Assembly: GCA_905235085.1 (NCBI GenBank)
Contig: CAJOKD010000019.1
Location: 1-64,000, forward strand
From: an uncultured Bacteroidales bacterium
GTDB taxonomy: Bacteria > Bacteroidota > Bacteroidia > Bacteroidales > UBA932
Length of the DNA: 64,000 nt
Direction of reading: 5' to 3'
The notes below the pieces were generated by a model that ran no database searches, was not told where the DNA came from, and worked only from the letters and a program-made list of their open reading frames with translations. This document shows positions 36,517 to 45,552 of the stretch, piece after piece; position 1 is the first letter of the stretch, and each line of letters opens with the position of its first letter. The translations under genes were made by a program, and so were the position numbers.

Positions 36517-37071
36517 TTATTTTATTTTGGTGTTGTACCTTGCAAAAACCTTTCCTTTCGTAATGCTTGCAAGCTTTTTCGTGATAATTTTTTTCCTGAT
36601 CGGCGCCACGTGGTCCACGAAGAGGTCTCCGTCGAGGTGGGACATCTCGTGCTGGACCATCCTGCAGGCGAATTTATCGAAGGTTTCGGTCACTTTCTCG
36701 AAGTTTCCGTCGTAATACTCAACGGTGATGCTCTCCGGCCGCACGACATCACAATAGACACCGGGAATACTGAGGCATCCCTCCGAATATGTAGCCTTCC
36801 TGCTGCTTTCTTCGATCACTACGGGATTGATCATCACCCTCTTGAAGTTCTCGAGATACGGATAGACATCGGCCATTCCGGTGCCGTCCACGATAAGGAC
36901 GCGTACACTCTCGCCGACCTGCGGGGCGGCAAGTCCGCAACCCTCGGCCTTCGCGAGAGTCTCTTCCATATCAGCCACCAGCCTGGTGATCTTCTCCTTG
37001 TCCGAAAGGTCTGCCGGAGCAGCTGTCTCCCTCAACACCTCGGAACCGTAAAGGTAAATAGGCAGTATCAT
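36517..37071 (-). CDS. def: Peptide deformylase
   Basis: 184 residues. Removes the N-formyl group from nascent proteins. The three motifs are GCGLAAPQVG, EGCLSIPG and QHEMSHLDG; the Cys and the two His bind the metal, and Glu is catalytic. The usual QHExDHL has Ser in place of Asp, as in many Bacteroidota enzymes. The start overlaps the ruvX stop (ATGA). Confidence 0.95.
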   Translation of the reverse strand: MILPIYLYGSEVLRETAAPADLSDKEKITRLVADMEETLAKAEGCGLAAPQVGESVRVLIVDGTGMADVYPYLENFKRVMINPVVIEESSRKATYSEGCLSIPGVYCDVVRPESITVEYYDGNFEKVTETFDKFACRMVQHEMSHLDGDLFVDHVAPIRKKIITKKLASITKGKVFARYNTKIK

Positions 37072-37496
37072 AATTGTTTGTCTTTATTCTGTCTGTCAAG
37101 ATAGCTCTGGAGGATGATCGCAGCACTGATCCTGTCCACCGATTCTTTCTTCCGGCGGTCCTTGGCCTTCATACCTCCGTCTATCATAGCCCTGTGGGCA
37201 AGCACGGAAGTGAACCTCTCGTCCTCTCTGGTCACGGGCACGTCCGGGAACGCCTTGGCAAGATTCTTAAGGAATATCTCTATGTCAGCGGCAGCCTCCG
37301 AAGGACGGTTGTCCATATTCATAGGGTAGCCTACCACAAAGCGGGTGATGACCTCCTTTTGAGCATAATTTTTGAGATATTCTATTATCTTTGCAGAAGG
37401 AACCGTGTCCAGGGCGGATGCGAATATCCGCAGCGGGTCACTTACAGCGACCCCTACGCGCTTGCGTCCATAGTCTATCCCGATTATCCTGTCCAT
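37068..37496 (-). CDS. ruvX: RNase H-like YqgF/RuvX, pre-16S rRNA nuclease or Holliday junction resolvase
   Basis: 142 residues from MDRIIGIDYGRKRVGVAV. The RNase H fold acidic residues are in IGIDYG and ERFTSVLA/KESVDRISAAIIL (final Asp). VVGYPMNMDN is the family signature. Known roles are 5-prime maturation of 16S rRNA in E. coli. The track start (37544) adds 16 residues that would overlap the promoter, so the internal ATG is chosen. TAAATTTG at 37505-37512 lies nine bases upstream, suggesting a nearly leaderless mRNA. First gene of ruvX-def-manB-M23-TonB-DUF4249-MG2. Confidence 0.9.
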   Translation of the reverse strand: MDRIIGIDYGRKRVGVAVSDPLRIFASALDTVPSAKIIEYLKNYAQKEVITRFVVGYPMNMDNRPSEAAADIEIFLKNLAKAFPDVPVTREDERFTSVLAHRAMIDGGMKAKDRRKKESVDRISAAIILQSYLDRQNKDKQL

Positions 37497-37504
37497 AGAT
37501 TCCG

Positions 37505-37512
37505 CAAATTTA
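37505..37512 (-). promoter_or_regulatory. -7 element of the ruvX operon
   Basis: Minus-strand TAAATTTG nine bases ahead of the ruvX ATG. A clear TTG at -33 was not found. It is also inside the leader of the divergent M23 gene. Confidence 0.4.
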
Positions 37513-37519
37513 CAGAAAA

Positions 37520-38371
37520 ATGTCAAAAGAGAAAAAAGGTTCACCTACGGTCAATTACAGGATCAGCATCGCGGATGACGACACCCACGTAAGCCTCTGG
37601 TCCGCGAAGTTCACCAAGATGAACGCCATAATAGCTGCAGTTACCGTCCTGGTGGCGCTTTTCGCCCTTGCCTGGTGCCTGATCGCCTTCACTCCGATGA
37701 AGACCCTGATACCAGGCTACCCTGATGCCAGGACCAAGCACGAAGCCATCCAGAACGCGATCCGGCTGGATTCCCTGGAGAACATAATACTCAAATGGGA
37801 CCTCTATGCGGAGAACCTTCGCAGGGTCGTGGACGGCGAAAAGCCCCTCGATATCGACAGCATCCTGGACGTCAACACGGCCAGGACCCTTTCGGAGACC
37901 AAGGCAAAGAAGCTTGCCGAAAAGGATTCCCTCCTGCGGAAAGAGGTTTCCAGCGAGGATAAGTTCGACATATCTTCCAGCGCTGCCAAGGCCCTTCCTA
38001 TCGAAGGAATGCATTTCTTCACTCCTCTCAAGGGAGTCGTTTCCCAAGGCTATGACAAGGCCCTGCATCCATACATAGACATCACGGCTCCGGGCAATTC
38101 GGTGGTCATGTCCGTCCTGGACGGGACGGTGATATCGGACGGATGGAGAGATGACGACGGCTACACCATACGCATCCAGCACGAAAGTGACATAATCTCC
38201 GTCTACAAGCACAACCAGAAGCTTATGAAGAAGACCGGCGACAAGGTCAAGGCCGGCACCGCGATCGCAATAGTGGGCGGCACTGGCAAGACCGCAGACG
38301 GTGACCACCTGCACTTCGAGCTGTGGCACAAGGGCGAAGCCGTGGACCCAACGAAATATATCAGTTTCTGA
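37520..38371 (+). CDS. Membrane-anchored M23 family peptidase
   Basis: 283 residues. One membrane segment at about 35-57 (NAIIAAVTVLVALFALAWCLIAF) after a short cytoplasmic tail, a helical stretch, then a periplasmic M23 domain from about 165. Zinc ligands HPYIDI (HxxxD) and HLHFEL remain, so catalysis is possible. Similar bitopic M23 proteins act in divisome or elongasome control; the role here is inferred only. The TGA stop overlaps the dxr ATG by one base. Confidence 0.87.
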   Translation: MSKEKKGSPTVNYRISIADDDTHVSLWSAKFTKMNAIIAAVTVLVALFALAWCLIAFTPMKTLIPGYPDARTKHEAIQNAIRLDSLENIILKWDLYAENLRRVVDGEKPLDIDSILDVNTARTLSETKAKKLAEKDSLLRKEVSSEDKFDISSSAAKALPIEGMHFFTPLKGVVSQGYDKALHPYIDITAPGNSVVMSVLDGTVISDGWRDDDGYTIRIQHESDIISVYKHNQKLMKKTGDKVKAGTAIAIVGGTGKTADGDHLHFELWHKGEAVDPTKYISF

Positions 38372-39543
38372 TGGAGAAAAGAAGGATAGCCATCCTGGGA
38401 TCGACAGGATCGATCGGAAGGCAGACTCTCGATGTGATACGCGAGCATCCGGATCGTTTCGAGGTTGAATTGCTTACCTGTAGGGGCAACTGGGCCCTCA
38501 TGGCCGCCCAGGCCAGGGAATTCGACGTGAACAATGTAGTCATCTGTGACAAATCCGGTTATCTCCCGCTTTCGCAGGCGCTTGAGGACACCGACACCAA
38601 GGTGTTCGCCGGAATCGACTCAGTCTGCGATTTGGTCGCCAGCGACCGGGTGGACATTGTGGTAGCCGCAATGGTGGGATTCAGCGGACTGGCTCCGACG
38701 ATTTCTGCCATCAAGGCCGGGAAGGTGATCGCCCTGGCCAACAAGGAGACCTTGGTAGCCGCAGGCTCGATAGTCACAGCCCTTTCCAAGCAGCACAATG
38801 CTCCTATCCTCCCTGTCGACTCCGAGCATTCTGCGATATTCCAGTGCCTTATGGCATCCCAGGGCAATGCTATCAGCAAGATACATCTCACTGCATCCGG
38901 TGGTCCTTTCAGGACTTGGGGCAAGGAAAGGATCGCTAAGGCGACCAAGGACATGGCCTTGCAGCATCCGAACTGGAACATGGGAGCCAAGATTACGATA
39001 GATTCGGCAACGATGATGAACAAAGGATTCGAGGTCATCGAAGCCCGGTGGCTCTTCGACATGCCCGCAGAAGGAATCAACGTGGTGGTCCATCCAGAAT
39101 CGGTCATCCACTCGATGGTCGAGTTCGAAGACGGTGCCGTGATAGCACAGATGGCAAGCCCGGACATGCGGGAACCTATACAATTCGCCATCGGTTTCCC
39201 GGAGAGGATGACTCTGGGAAACAAGAAACTGGATTTCACTGCCCTCGGAAGCATTTCGTTCTACGCTCCCGACACTGACAGATTCCCGGCCCTGCAACTG
39301 GCCTACGATGCCCTAGGCAGAGGCGGTAATGTTCCTTGCGCCCTCAACGCCGCCAACGAGGTGGCTGTGGAGGCCTACCTACACGACAGGATTCCTTTCT
39401 ATGGGATTTCAGACATCGCCGCCGAATGCATCGCCGAAGTCCCTTTCATCAAGGACCCCTCCCTCGATGACATATTCAGCACTGACAAGGAAATCCGCAC
39501 TATGGCCATCAGGAAGGTGGAGGCCTTGGAAAAGAAGATTTAG
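38371..39543 (+). CDS. dxr: 1-deoxy-D-xylulose 5-phosphate reductoisomerase
   Basis: 390 residues. Second enzyme of the MEP pathway to isoprenoids, target of fosmidomycin. NADPH-binding ILGSTGSIGRQTLDV at the N-terminus, the metal/substrate region DSEHSAIFQ, HPESVIHSMVEF and NAANEVAVEAYL near the C-terminus. The track start is 16 codons upstream inside the M23 gene; MEKRRIAILG is the proper N-terminus and gives a TGATG coupling with M23. Three bases before rseP. Confidence 0.96.
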   Translation: MEKRRIAILGSTGSIGRQTLDVIREHPDRFEVELLTCRGNWALMAAQAREFDVNNVVICDKSGYLPLSQALEDTDTKVFAGIDSVCDLVASDRVDIVVAAMVGFSGLAPTISAIKAGKVIALANKETLVAAGSIVTALSKQHNAPILPVDSEHSAIFQCLMASQGNAISKIHLTASGGPFRTWGKERIAKATKDMALQHPNWNMGAKITIDSATMMNKGFEVIEARWLFDMPAEGINVVVHPESVIHSMVEFEDGAVIAQMASPDMREPIQFAIGFPERMTLGNKKLDFTALGSISFYAPDTDRFPALQLAYDALGRGGNVPCALNAANEVAVEAYLHDRIPFYGISDIAAECIAEVPFIKDPSLDDIFSTDKEIRTMAIRKVEALEKKI

Positions 39544-39546
39544 GCT

Positions 39547-40884
39547 ATGGTAGCACTCATCAAGACCCTGCAAGTCATCCTCGCACTTTCCATCCTCATC
39601 ATCATCCACGAATTCGGTCATTTCCTGTTCGCGAAGATGTTCGGGATCCGGGTGGAGAAATTCTTCCTGTTCTTCGACGTGGGCGGGACGAAGCTGTTCA
39701 GTACCAAGGGCAAATGGTTCACCAAACTCTGTCCGAAGGCTGCATCCTGGCAGACTGAATATGGCATCGGCTGGCTGCCTCTGGGCGGCTATTGCAAGAT
39801 CTGCGGGATGATCGACGAGAGCATGGACCTGGAGTCCATGAAGAAGGATCCCCAGCCTTGGGAGTTCCGCACCAAGCCAGCCTGGCAGCGCCTGCTGGTG
39901 ATGTGCGGGGGCGTCCTGTTCAATTTCATATTCGCCATAATAGCCTATATCTCCATCCTGGCGATCTGGGGCAGCGGCTACATCGAGAACGAGGGCAACG
40001 CCATCTACACCGATGAGCTCGGAATGGAGATGGGCTTCCGCAACGGAGACCGCATCATCAAGATGGACGACTATGTTCCTGAGAATTTCGGTATGTTGCA
40101 GGCCGACCTGGCCAGGAGAGGGATCGAAAAGGTGACCGTCCTGCGTGACGGGGACACCTTGGACCTCTACATCGACCGCTCAATGATCGGAGACTTCATG
40201 AACGATCCGAACGTATTCGACCTCGCAGTGCCTTTCGTCATAGATTCGGTGATGAAAGCCTCCCCGAACTATTCCTGCGGCCTTGTCCATGGTGACAGGA
40301 TAGTGGCATTGGACAGTGTCAACACCCCGTTCGTGCAGGATTCAAGGAGCTACCTTGCCTCGGTACAGGGAGACACAGTAATGGCTACGGTCCTCCGCGG
40401 TGCCGACACCCTCAGCATCCCTATGGCGGTCGACACCTCCGGAAGGCTGGGAGTTTACATGCAGGTCCCGGGAATCAAGACCAAGGAATATTCAGTCGCG
40501 AGCGCCATCCCGGCAGGTTTCAAACTGACCTTCGAAACGATCGGAGGATATCTCCGCGACCTCAAGCTGGTTGCTTCGCCGAGCACCAAGGCTTATGAGT
40601 CCGTAGGGAGCTTCATCGCCATCGGACAGGTATTCCCTGCAACATGGGACTGGTACAGGTTCGTGAATATCCTGGCCCTTCTGTCCATAATGCTGGGAGT
40701 GATGAACCTCCTGCCAATTCCGGGACTGGACGGAGGACACATCGTCTTCTGCCTGTACGAGATGGTCACCGGGCGGAAGCCAAGCGACAAATTCCTGGAG
40801 ATAGCCCAGATCATAGGCATGCTCCTTCTATTCCTACTGATGTTCCTCGCCTTCGGAAACGACATCCGCAGGCTCATCCATTGA
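39547..40884 (+). CDS. rseP: RIP metalloprotease RseP (site-2 protease)
   Basis: 445 residues. Intramembrane zinc protease that releases membrane-held anti-sigma factors and clears signal peptides. HEFGH (residues 21-25) in the first segment and NLLPIPGLDGGH in the C-terminal segments form the active site; two PDZ domains lie between (GMEMGFRNGDRIIKMDD and SPNYSCGLVHGDRIVALD). Adjacency to dxr is common in many bacteria. Confidence 0.95.
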   Translation: MVALIKTLQVILALSILIIIHEFGHFLFAKMFGIRVEKFFLFFDVGGTKLFSTKGKWFTKLCPKAASWQTEYGIGWLPLGGYCKICGMIDESMDLESMKKDPQPWEFRTKPAWQRLLVMCGGVLFNFIFAIIAYISILAIWGSGYIENEGNAIYTDELGMEMGFRNGDRIIKMDDYVPENFGMLQADLARRGIEKVTVLRDGDTLDLYIDRSMIGDFMNDPNVFDLAVPFVIDSVMKASPNYSCGLVHGDRIVALDSVNTPFVQDSRSYLASVQGDTVMATVLRGADTLSIPMAVDTSGRLGVYMQVPGIKTKEYSVASAIPAGFKLTFETIGGYLRDLKLVASPSTKAYESVGSFIAIGQVFPATWDWYRFVNILALLSIMLGVMNLLPIPGLDGGHIVFCLYEMVTGRKPSDKFLEIAQIIGMLLLFLLMFLAFGNDIRRLIH

Positions 40885-40903
40885 TAATCATTTTTCCGAG
40901 AAT

Positions 40904-42256
40904 ATGAAAAGACGGACTTTCATCAAGGGTACCGCACTGATGGTTGCAGCCGCAGGGGCCTCGAATGCGCTTAAGGCTGCAGAAACGATTGGTAATCAGA
41001 CTGGTTCCGGCTCTTCCAACGAAGAATCCGACGGCAAGCTGATTATATCCGACCCAATGCTCCAGAATTACGCCGAGACTTCAATGGGAATCTCCTTCGG
41101 AGTCAGCGCCCTGACCAACGGCTATGTCCTGGTCGGGGAGCAGCCTGACCTCAGCGATGCCGTCAAGGTGAAGAGCGGCGGATTCAAGATGACCGAGATC
41201 AGCGACAAGGTCGTCCAGGTGAGGCTCACCGGCCTGAAGCCGGCCACCAAGTACTATTACCGCACCGGTGGCGACAGGATAAACTACATCGCCGGGAACA
41301 AGATCAAGATCCTTGGGAACGAGGAGGATCCCAAGATCCACAGCTTCACTACGGCCGGTAAGGCTGCCAAGGCTCATTTCTGCGTCATCAACGATACCCA
41401 CGTCCACTGGGATGCAATCGGGAGGGCCTGGGACAAGATCGCCGCGATCTCGCCTTCCTGCGTGGTCTGGAACGGAGATGCTTCGAATGTAGAAGAGACC
41501 ATCGAAAAGCAGATCAGGATATTCATAAAGCCGGACATTGACAGGAAGGACTACGCCTCCGAGATTCCGTATTTGTTCTGCCCTGGCAACCACGACGACC
41601 GTGGAATGGCGAACAGGCATTTGGAAAAGGTGTGGATGTTCCGCCAGCCTGAGGAAAGGTCTTCAAGGGACTGGGACCTCGGACGCAATTTCGCTGTCAG
41701 GATGGGCGACATTGCGATGATAGGTCTTGACACTGCCGAGGATAAGCTGGACACGAATCCTCGGTACGCTTTCCTGTTCAAGAGCGAGCCTTACCGTGAG
41801 GCCCAGGTCGCCTGGCTGGAGGACGCCCTCAAGCAGAAGGAAATCGCCTCCGCCCCTTACCTGGTGGCGTTCTGCCATATTCCTCTGTTCGATGATGATC
41901 CGACTCACAATCCGGGCGACATAGCGCCTGCCGACACCGACCCTCGGTACAAGCATACCTTCGCGCTTTGGCAGAGGACCTGCGCCAAGCTCTGGGGGCC
42001 TGCTCTGCAGAAGGCCGGATGCCAGCTGCTCATCACCGCGCATCAGCACAAATACCGCTACGATGCTCCTACGGCGGACCGCTGCTGGGCGCAGATAGTT
42101 GGCGGCGGCCCTGAGCTCAAGGAAGAGGTCTATCCTACCGTCATCGAAGGCGAAGTCGTCGACGGGGCCCTCAAGGTCACCGTCCACAACCTCCTCAACG
42201 GAGAGGTCCAGGACACCTTCACCTTCAAACCGCGGAAGAAAGGGAAGAGGAAGTAG
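40904..42256 (+). CDS. Exported metallophosphoesterase, purple-acid-phosphatase-like
   Basis: 450 residues. The N-terminus MKRRTFIKGTALMVAAAGAS is a twin-arginine signal. A fibronectin-like domain (about 55-140, VVQVRLTGLKPATKYYYRTGG) precedes the calcineurin-type domain with NDTHVHWD, WNGDAS, CPGNHDDRG, AFCHIPLF and ITAHQHKY, the last a variant of GHxH. Two-metal phosphatase or phosphodiesterase in the periplasm; substrate unknown. Follows rseP by 19 bases and closes this operon. Confidence 0.87.
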   Translation: MKRRTFIKGTALMVAAAGASNALKAAETIGNQTGSGSSNEESDGKLIISDPMLQNYAETSMGISFGVSALTNGYVLVGEQPDLSDAVKVKSGGFKMTEISDKVVQVRLTGLKPATKYYYRTGGDRINYIAGNKIKILGNEEDPKIHSFTTAGKAAKAHFCVINDTHVHWDAIGRAWDKIAAISPSCVVWNGDASNVEETIEKQIRIFIKPDIDRKDYASEIPYLFCPGNHDDRGMANRHLEKVWMFRQPEERSSRDWDLGRNFAVRMGDIAMIGLDTAEDKLDTNPRYAFLFKSEPYREAQVAWLEDALKQKEIASAPYLVAFCHIPLFDDDPTHNPGDIAPADTDPRYKHTFALWQRTCAKLWGPALQKAGCQLLITAHQHKYRYDAPTADRCWAQIVGGGPELKEEVYPTVIEGEVVDGALKVTVHNLLNGEVQDTFTFKPRKKGKRK

Positions 42257-42296
42257 GCGGAAGCGAAATGCGAAGCCTATAAACATATGAAAAACT

Positions 42297-42326
42297 TTGT
42301 AAATGATATATTTTTATATATCTTTA
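42297..42326 (+). promoter_or_regulatory. Promoter of the hicAB locus
   Basis: TTG (42297-42299), 19 bases, TATCTTTA (42319-42326), about 20 bases before the hicA ATG. The surrounding sequence is sharply AT-rich, marking the left edge of the accessory island. Confidence 0.6.
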
Positions 42327-42347
42327 CGCAACTAAACAGGAACAACT

Positions 42348-42542
42348 ATGAGAACAATCAAAGTCCGCAAAGTGATAAAACTCTTGCAACAGGACGGCTG
42401 GGAAATCGTAAGGGTTAAAGGAGATCACAGGCAGTTTAAATGCAGGGACAAACCGGGGACGGTGACAGTCAGCGGGAAACTCAACGACGACGTCGATCCC
42501 TTTCTCCTAAACAGCATATGGAAACAAGCAGGTTGGAAATAA
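42348..42542 (+). CDS. hicA: HicA-family toxin
   Basis: 64 residues. Double-stranded-RBD-like mRNA interferase. Family features: VRKVIKLLQQDGWEIVRVKGDHRQFK with the catalytic His in the GDH position and PGTVTVSGKLNDDV in the second half. Active HicA is neutralised by HicB encoded 20 bases downstream. The gene order toxin-antitoxin is normal for hicAB. The invariant pattern G-S/T-H is GDH here, which is common. Confidence 0.9.
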   Translation: MRTIKVRKVIKLLQQDGWEIVRVKGDHRQFKCRDKPGTVTVSGKLNDDVDPFLLNSIWKQAGWK

Positions 42543-42562
42543 TAGAATAAATGATCTAGACA

Positions 42563-42967
42563 ATGAATAATATGAAAATACTGATAGACTGGGTTCCGGA
42601 CAACTTTGCGGCAGCTCCGGTCAATGATGAGATAGCCTGCATTGCCACAGGAGAATCACTCGAAGAAGTCAAGAAGAATATTATTGATGCTCTGGAGTTC
42701 CATATGGAAGGCCTTGTCGAAAATGGTGAAGCTATCCCTGAGGAATTCCGCAGCGGAATGCCTCCAGAGTTCATCCTGACGACCAGGGCGCAACTGAAGT
42801 ATTGCGACCTGTACATTACCCGCAAGGCTCTTGCCAAGGAAACAGGTATCAACGAGCGGCAACTCAGCCATTACGCCAACGGGCTGCGCCACCCCAGGCC
42901 AGCGATGAGGCTCCGGATCTCAGAAGGTATCCGCGCCATCCGCGACCGACTCGGCGTCGTTCTTTAA
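42563..42967 (+). CDS. hicB: HicB-family antitoxin with helix-turn-helix
   Basis: 134 residues. N-terminal partially degraded RNase H-like HicB fold (about 1-65; ACIATGESLEEVKKNIIDALEFHMEG) and a C-terminal Xre-like HTH (ALAKETGINERQLSHYANGLRHPRPAM) that would autoregulate the operon. ATG 42572 (third Met) is an alternative start. Binds HicA. Confidence 0.88.
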   Translation: MNNMKILIDWVPDNFAAAPVNDEIACIATGESLEEVKKNIIDALEFHMEGLVENGEAIPEEFRSGMPPEFILTTRAQLKYCDLYITRKALAKETGINERQLSHYANGLRHPRPAMRLRISEGIRAIRDRLGVVL

Positions 42968-42977
42968 TGACTATAAT

Positions 42978-43293
42978 ATGGACAAGATAATAGCAATCAT
43001 TGAAAGGGCGTCAGACGGGACTTATGCCGTTTACTGCAAGGACCAGATCTTCTCCGGTGCCGGATCCTCCATCGAGGAAGCCAAGAAAGACATGGTGGTC
43101 CAGATGGCCTTCTATAAGGACACCGCTTTGAAAGAGGGCTTCAAGTACCCCGCCTTCCTTGACGAAATGTTCGAGATTGAATACACAATTGCGGGCATAT
43201 CTCCACGGCACTAAACCCCGCAAGACGCAGGCGGACCGCATCAGATCCGGATTCAGCACCTTGTACCACGACCTCGGCAGCGCGATGGTGTGA
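42978..43293 (+). pseudogene. Second HicB-like antitoxin gene, internally deleted
   Basis: The first 71 codons are a good HicB N-domain (KIIAIIERASDGTYAVYCKD, SSIEEAKKDMVVQMAFYKDTA). After FEIEYTI the frame soon stops (43212-43214). One frame over, the next bases read LRAYLHGTKPRKTQADRIR, then SGFSTLYHDLGSAMV and TGA at 43291-43293, which is the second half of an Xre-type HTH as seen in intact relatives. Some 30-40 codons including the first HTH helices appear to be missing, with a frame change at the junction (about 43190). It follows hicB by ten bases, so the locus once held hicA-hicB-hicB. Confidence 0.75.
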
Positions 43294-43437
43294 ATGCTGG
43301 CCGAGTTCGTGGTTCATTCACTAACGAAAAAATGCCCGGCCCCGCCGAGCATCCTTCTCTATTCTGTCCACCCTGTGTACTCCGCCCACCGGATTCCCGT
43401 TCTCTGAGATTTGCTAAAGAAAGAATAACCCTTGTAT

Positions 43438-44580
43438 TTAGGACAGGGCATTGCATCCCGCAGTTATGTCGAAATAAACCTCCATTTCTTTCGGCTTCTT
43501 ATCCTGGGCGGACTTTACTTCAAAGCAAAGCCGGTCCAGTTTCTTATCGCCCACGCTTATCAGATGCTGGGCAATCATCTTCGATTCCAGATTCTTCAGT
43601 TGGAACAAGATGTCGGAAATGACATACTCAAGGTGGACGTATCCGTCAGTCTCGGTGATCACGATGGGATGCTCCTTGTCTTTTCCTATATGGAATTCGC
43701 AGTCCTCTTTATCAATCAATTCTGAGATATCTATCTTGTTGTCATAGAAAATGCGGGATGCGCCAATAGCATCGCCCAGATCTTCAATATCGAAATTGTA
43801 CCTAATTATTCCTGTTGCCACCATTCGGTCAACCTCAGTTCTGGCCGCCACCCTCGGATTGGGCTGCTGGACATTGATATTCGCCGGCCATCCGAAAACC
43901 CAGGCCTCAAGGTTTCTGACATCTACACCTACCTCGCGGGCAGTCTCACACATCAGCTCGCAGTAGTCATAATAGACATCCTCGAACTTTGTTGACTCAG
44001 CATAAGTCACTGTATTGTCAACAGGGAGATAGTAGAAGAACGGATTCCGTCCTGCTTCCGGCATCAAAGCAAAATGCACAGGCTGCATATTCTCATCATA
44101 AATCAGAGGACGATTGTTTAAATCCATATCAAAGGTAAGGAAGTAAAGCAACTTAGTGAAGTAGCTGGGGCCAATGCCATAGAAATAGTTTTCACCTCCT
44201 CTCTTCAAGGACGCAATGGCACCTTCAATTCTCTCAATGTCGGTCTCGGAGTTGCGTAGCAGCGCAGCAAGTCTCTCCAGTTTGGGCATAGTTGTATTGC
44301 GGTCGTTGTTCAGGGCAATTCCCTCAGCCTGAAAACGGCTGATCCCGCCCCACATGATAGTGGCCACGAAACCCTTGTATAGATCCTCACGGAAGAGTCT
44401 GACTACATCTTCACGAGACAATTCAGCAGGGAGATTCCGGACAACCTCTGCAAAATCGCCATCAGTGGCTTCTGCTCTTCCGACAGGATTGGCGAACCTG
44501 CCTTCGCGCCAATGGATAGAGGGTTGGACATAGTTGTTGATGTCGTCGATGTGGGTTTTGATTAAGTTGATAAATGACAT
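43438..44580 (-). CDS. Uncharacterised protein, OGG/HhH-glycosylase-fold-like
   Basis: 380 residues. Not confidently recognised. The central part (GGENYFYGIGPSYFTKLLYFLTF, then RPLIYDENM) resembles the helical core of bacterial proteins described as having an 8-oxoguanine glycosylase (OGG) fold, and the same pattern recurs in the next gene (SYFSFATKMLNLL, YPIYDRMV). The C-terminal 100 residues (about 280-380) form a separate beta-rich domain. Last gene of a long minus-strand array, 94 bases after its neighbour. A role in DNA repair or defence is inference only. Confidence 0.55.
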   Translation of the reverse strand: MSFINLIKTHIDDINNYVQPSIHWREGRFANPVGRAEATDGDFAEVVRNLPAELSREDVVRLFREDLYKGFVATIMWGGISRFQAEGIALNNDRNTTMPKLERLAALLRNSETDIERIEGAIASLKRGGENYFYGIGPSYFTKLLYFLTFDMDLNNRPLIYDENMQPVHFALMPEAGRNPFFYYLPVDNTVTYAESTKFEDVYYDYCELMCETAREVGVDVRNLEAWVFGWPANINVQQPNPRVAARTEVDRMVATGIIRYNFDIEDLGDAIGASRIFYDNKIDISELIDKEDCEFHIGKDKEHPIVITETDGYVHLEYVISDILFQLKNLESKMIAQHLISVGDKKLDRLCFEVKSAQDKKPKEMEVYFDITAGCNALS

Positions 44581-44674
44581 AGTATAGGTATTATAACAAT
44601 GTTAATTTTATTACCTGAAAACCAGGCAAACCTGATGAAGACCATTGCTCGGAAGAATCAGAGCTTAACCCATC

Positions 44675-45286
44675 CTACTCCCAAGGAAACATCTCGTGGT
44701 TCTGTTCCATCATGCTACCGAGTTTCCAGAACACAGAGTCGAGAATCTTCATATATCCGATTCCCTGACAGTTGAATCGCTTGCGGAAACTTCCCACGAT
44801 CGGATGGTCATTAAGCGAACGATAGGTATCAATAATATCAAGATAGATGGAATGCTGGTGGTCCAGGCGTGTCTCATCAGGATTGAATGGTTTCTGGAAC
44901 ACCAGGCCGACCATTCGGTCATAAATCGGATACTCGGCGTCATCCAGGAGATTGAGCATCTTTGTCGCGAAAGAGAAATAAGACTTCCCCATTGCAGGCC
45001 TTAACTCTTCCGTCAACTGCCTCGCACCTACGCCAGTATATGTATTACTGAGCGATTCCATCTTGGAGAAGAATGCCGCCTTACCCTCCCCCGGAACTAT
45101 CCCCATCCCATAGAAAGCAGAGAAAGCCCACTGGAACAAAGGGTTGCGACTGACATCCCCTTTCCGGAACTCATCCTTGAGGAAAGAATAAACCGCCACA
45201 TTGGTAGCGAAATAAGCATCTTCAAAAATCGAAGGGTCATTGGTTAAATAATAATCCAACAACCTGATAGCATTGTTATTAATCAT
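44675..45286 (-). CDS. Uncharacterised protein, related core to the downstream gene
   Basis: 203 residues, all-helical, without signal peptide or membrane segments. KSYFSFATKMLNLLDDAEYPIYDRMVGLVF shares the order aromatic-Ser/Phe-T-K-hydrophobic and P-(L/I)-I-Y-D with the 380-residue neighbour, so the two belong to one superfamily, perhaps the HhH/OGG fold. Function unknown. The promoter is unclear; a degenerate copy of the repeat at 52348 lies about 80 bases upstream of the start. Confidence 0.55.
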   Translation of the reverse strand: MINNNAIRLLDYYLTNDPSIFEDAYFATNVAVYSFLKDEFRKGDVSRNPLFQWAFSAFYGMGIVPGEGKAAFFSKMESLSNTYTGVGARQLTEELRPAMGKSYFSFATKMLNLLDDAEYPIYDRMVGLVFQKPFNPDETRLDHQHSIYLDIIDTYRSLNDHPIVGSFRKRFNCQGIGYMKILDSVFWKLGSMMEQNHEMFPWE

Positions 45287-45533
45287 ACAGAATAAAATAT
45301 TAAAAACTATTCTTCGGGCTCTTCATTTAATCATCTAGACTTTGAGGTCAAGCGTCTCAAGTGGCAACAAGATTCACATCGGCTCTAATCTATGGGCTCA
45401 ATAAACCCATTAATACCAGATTCCAGGGTTTCTTCGTAAAACTCTCCCCTGCGGGTTTAAAACGATCGATGGACAGATACCACGCCGTCACATCGAAGAA
45501 ATACTGTAATAAGCATGTCGCTTTGTTCCTGAG
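45287..45533. other. Spacer between island genes, with gene remnant and repeat
   Basis: About 250 bases. Contains most of a small decayed ORF (45385-45552) and a copy of a roughly 65-base repeat (45368-45436) also found at 52348-52412. No intact gene is seen. Confidence 0.4.
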
Positions 45534-45552
45534 TTATCTCGATCTTTGCCAT
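45385..45552 (-). pseudogene. Small ORF with in-frame stop (56 codons)
   Basis: Starts MAKIEITQEQSDMLITVF, overlapping the 3-prime end of the upstream HhH-like gene by 19 bases. The frame meets TAA at 45457-45459 after VVSVHRSF, but beyond it continues in the same frame as TRRGEFYEETLESGINGFIEPID and TAG. The composition on both sides of the stop looks coding. Probably a small gene inactivated by a nonsense change; family unknown. Confidence 0.35.

Noticed and set aside
43290-43622. 110-residue plus-strand ORF after the HicB remnant
   Set aside because: Overlaps the end of the 43438-44580 gene antisense and has Pro/Ser/Arg-rich composition typical of a chance frame.
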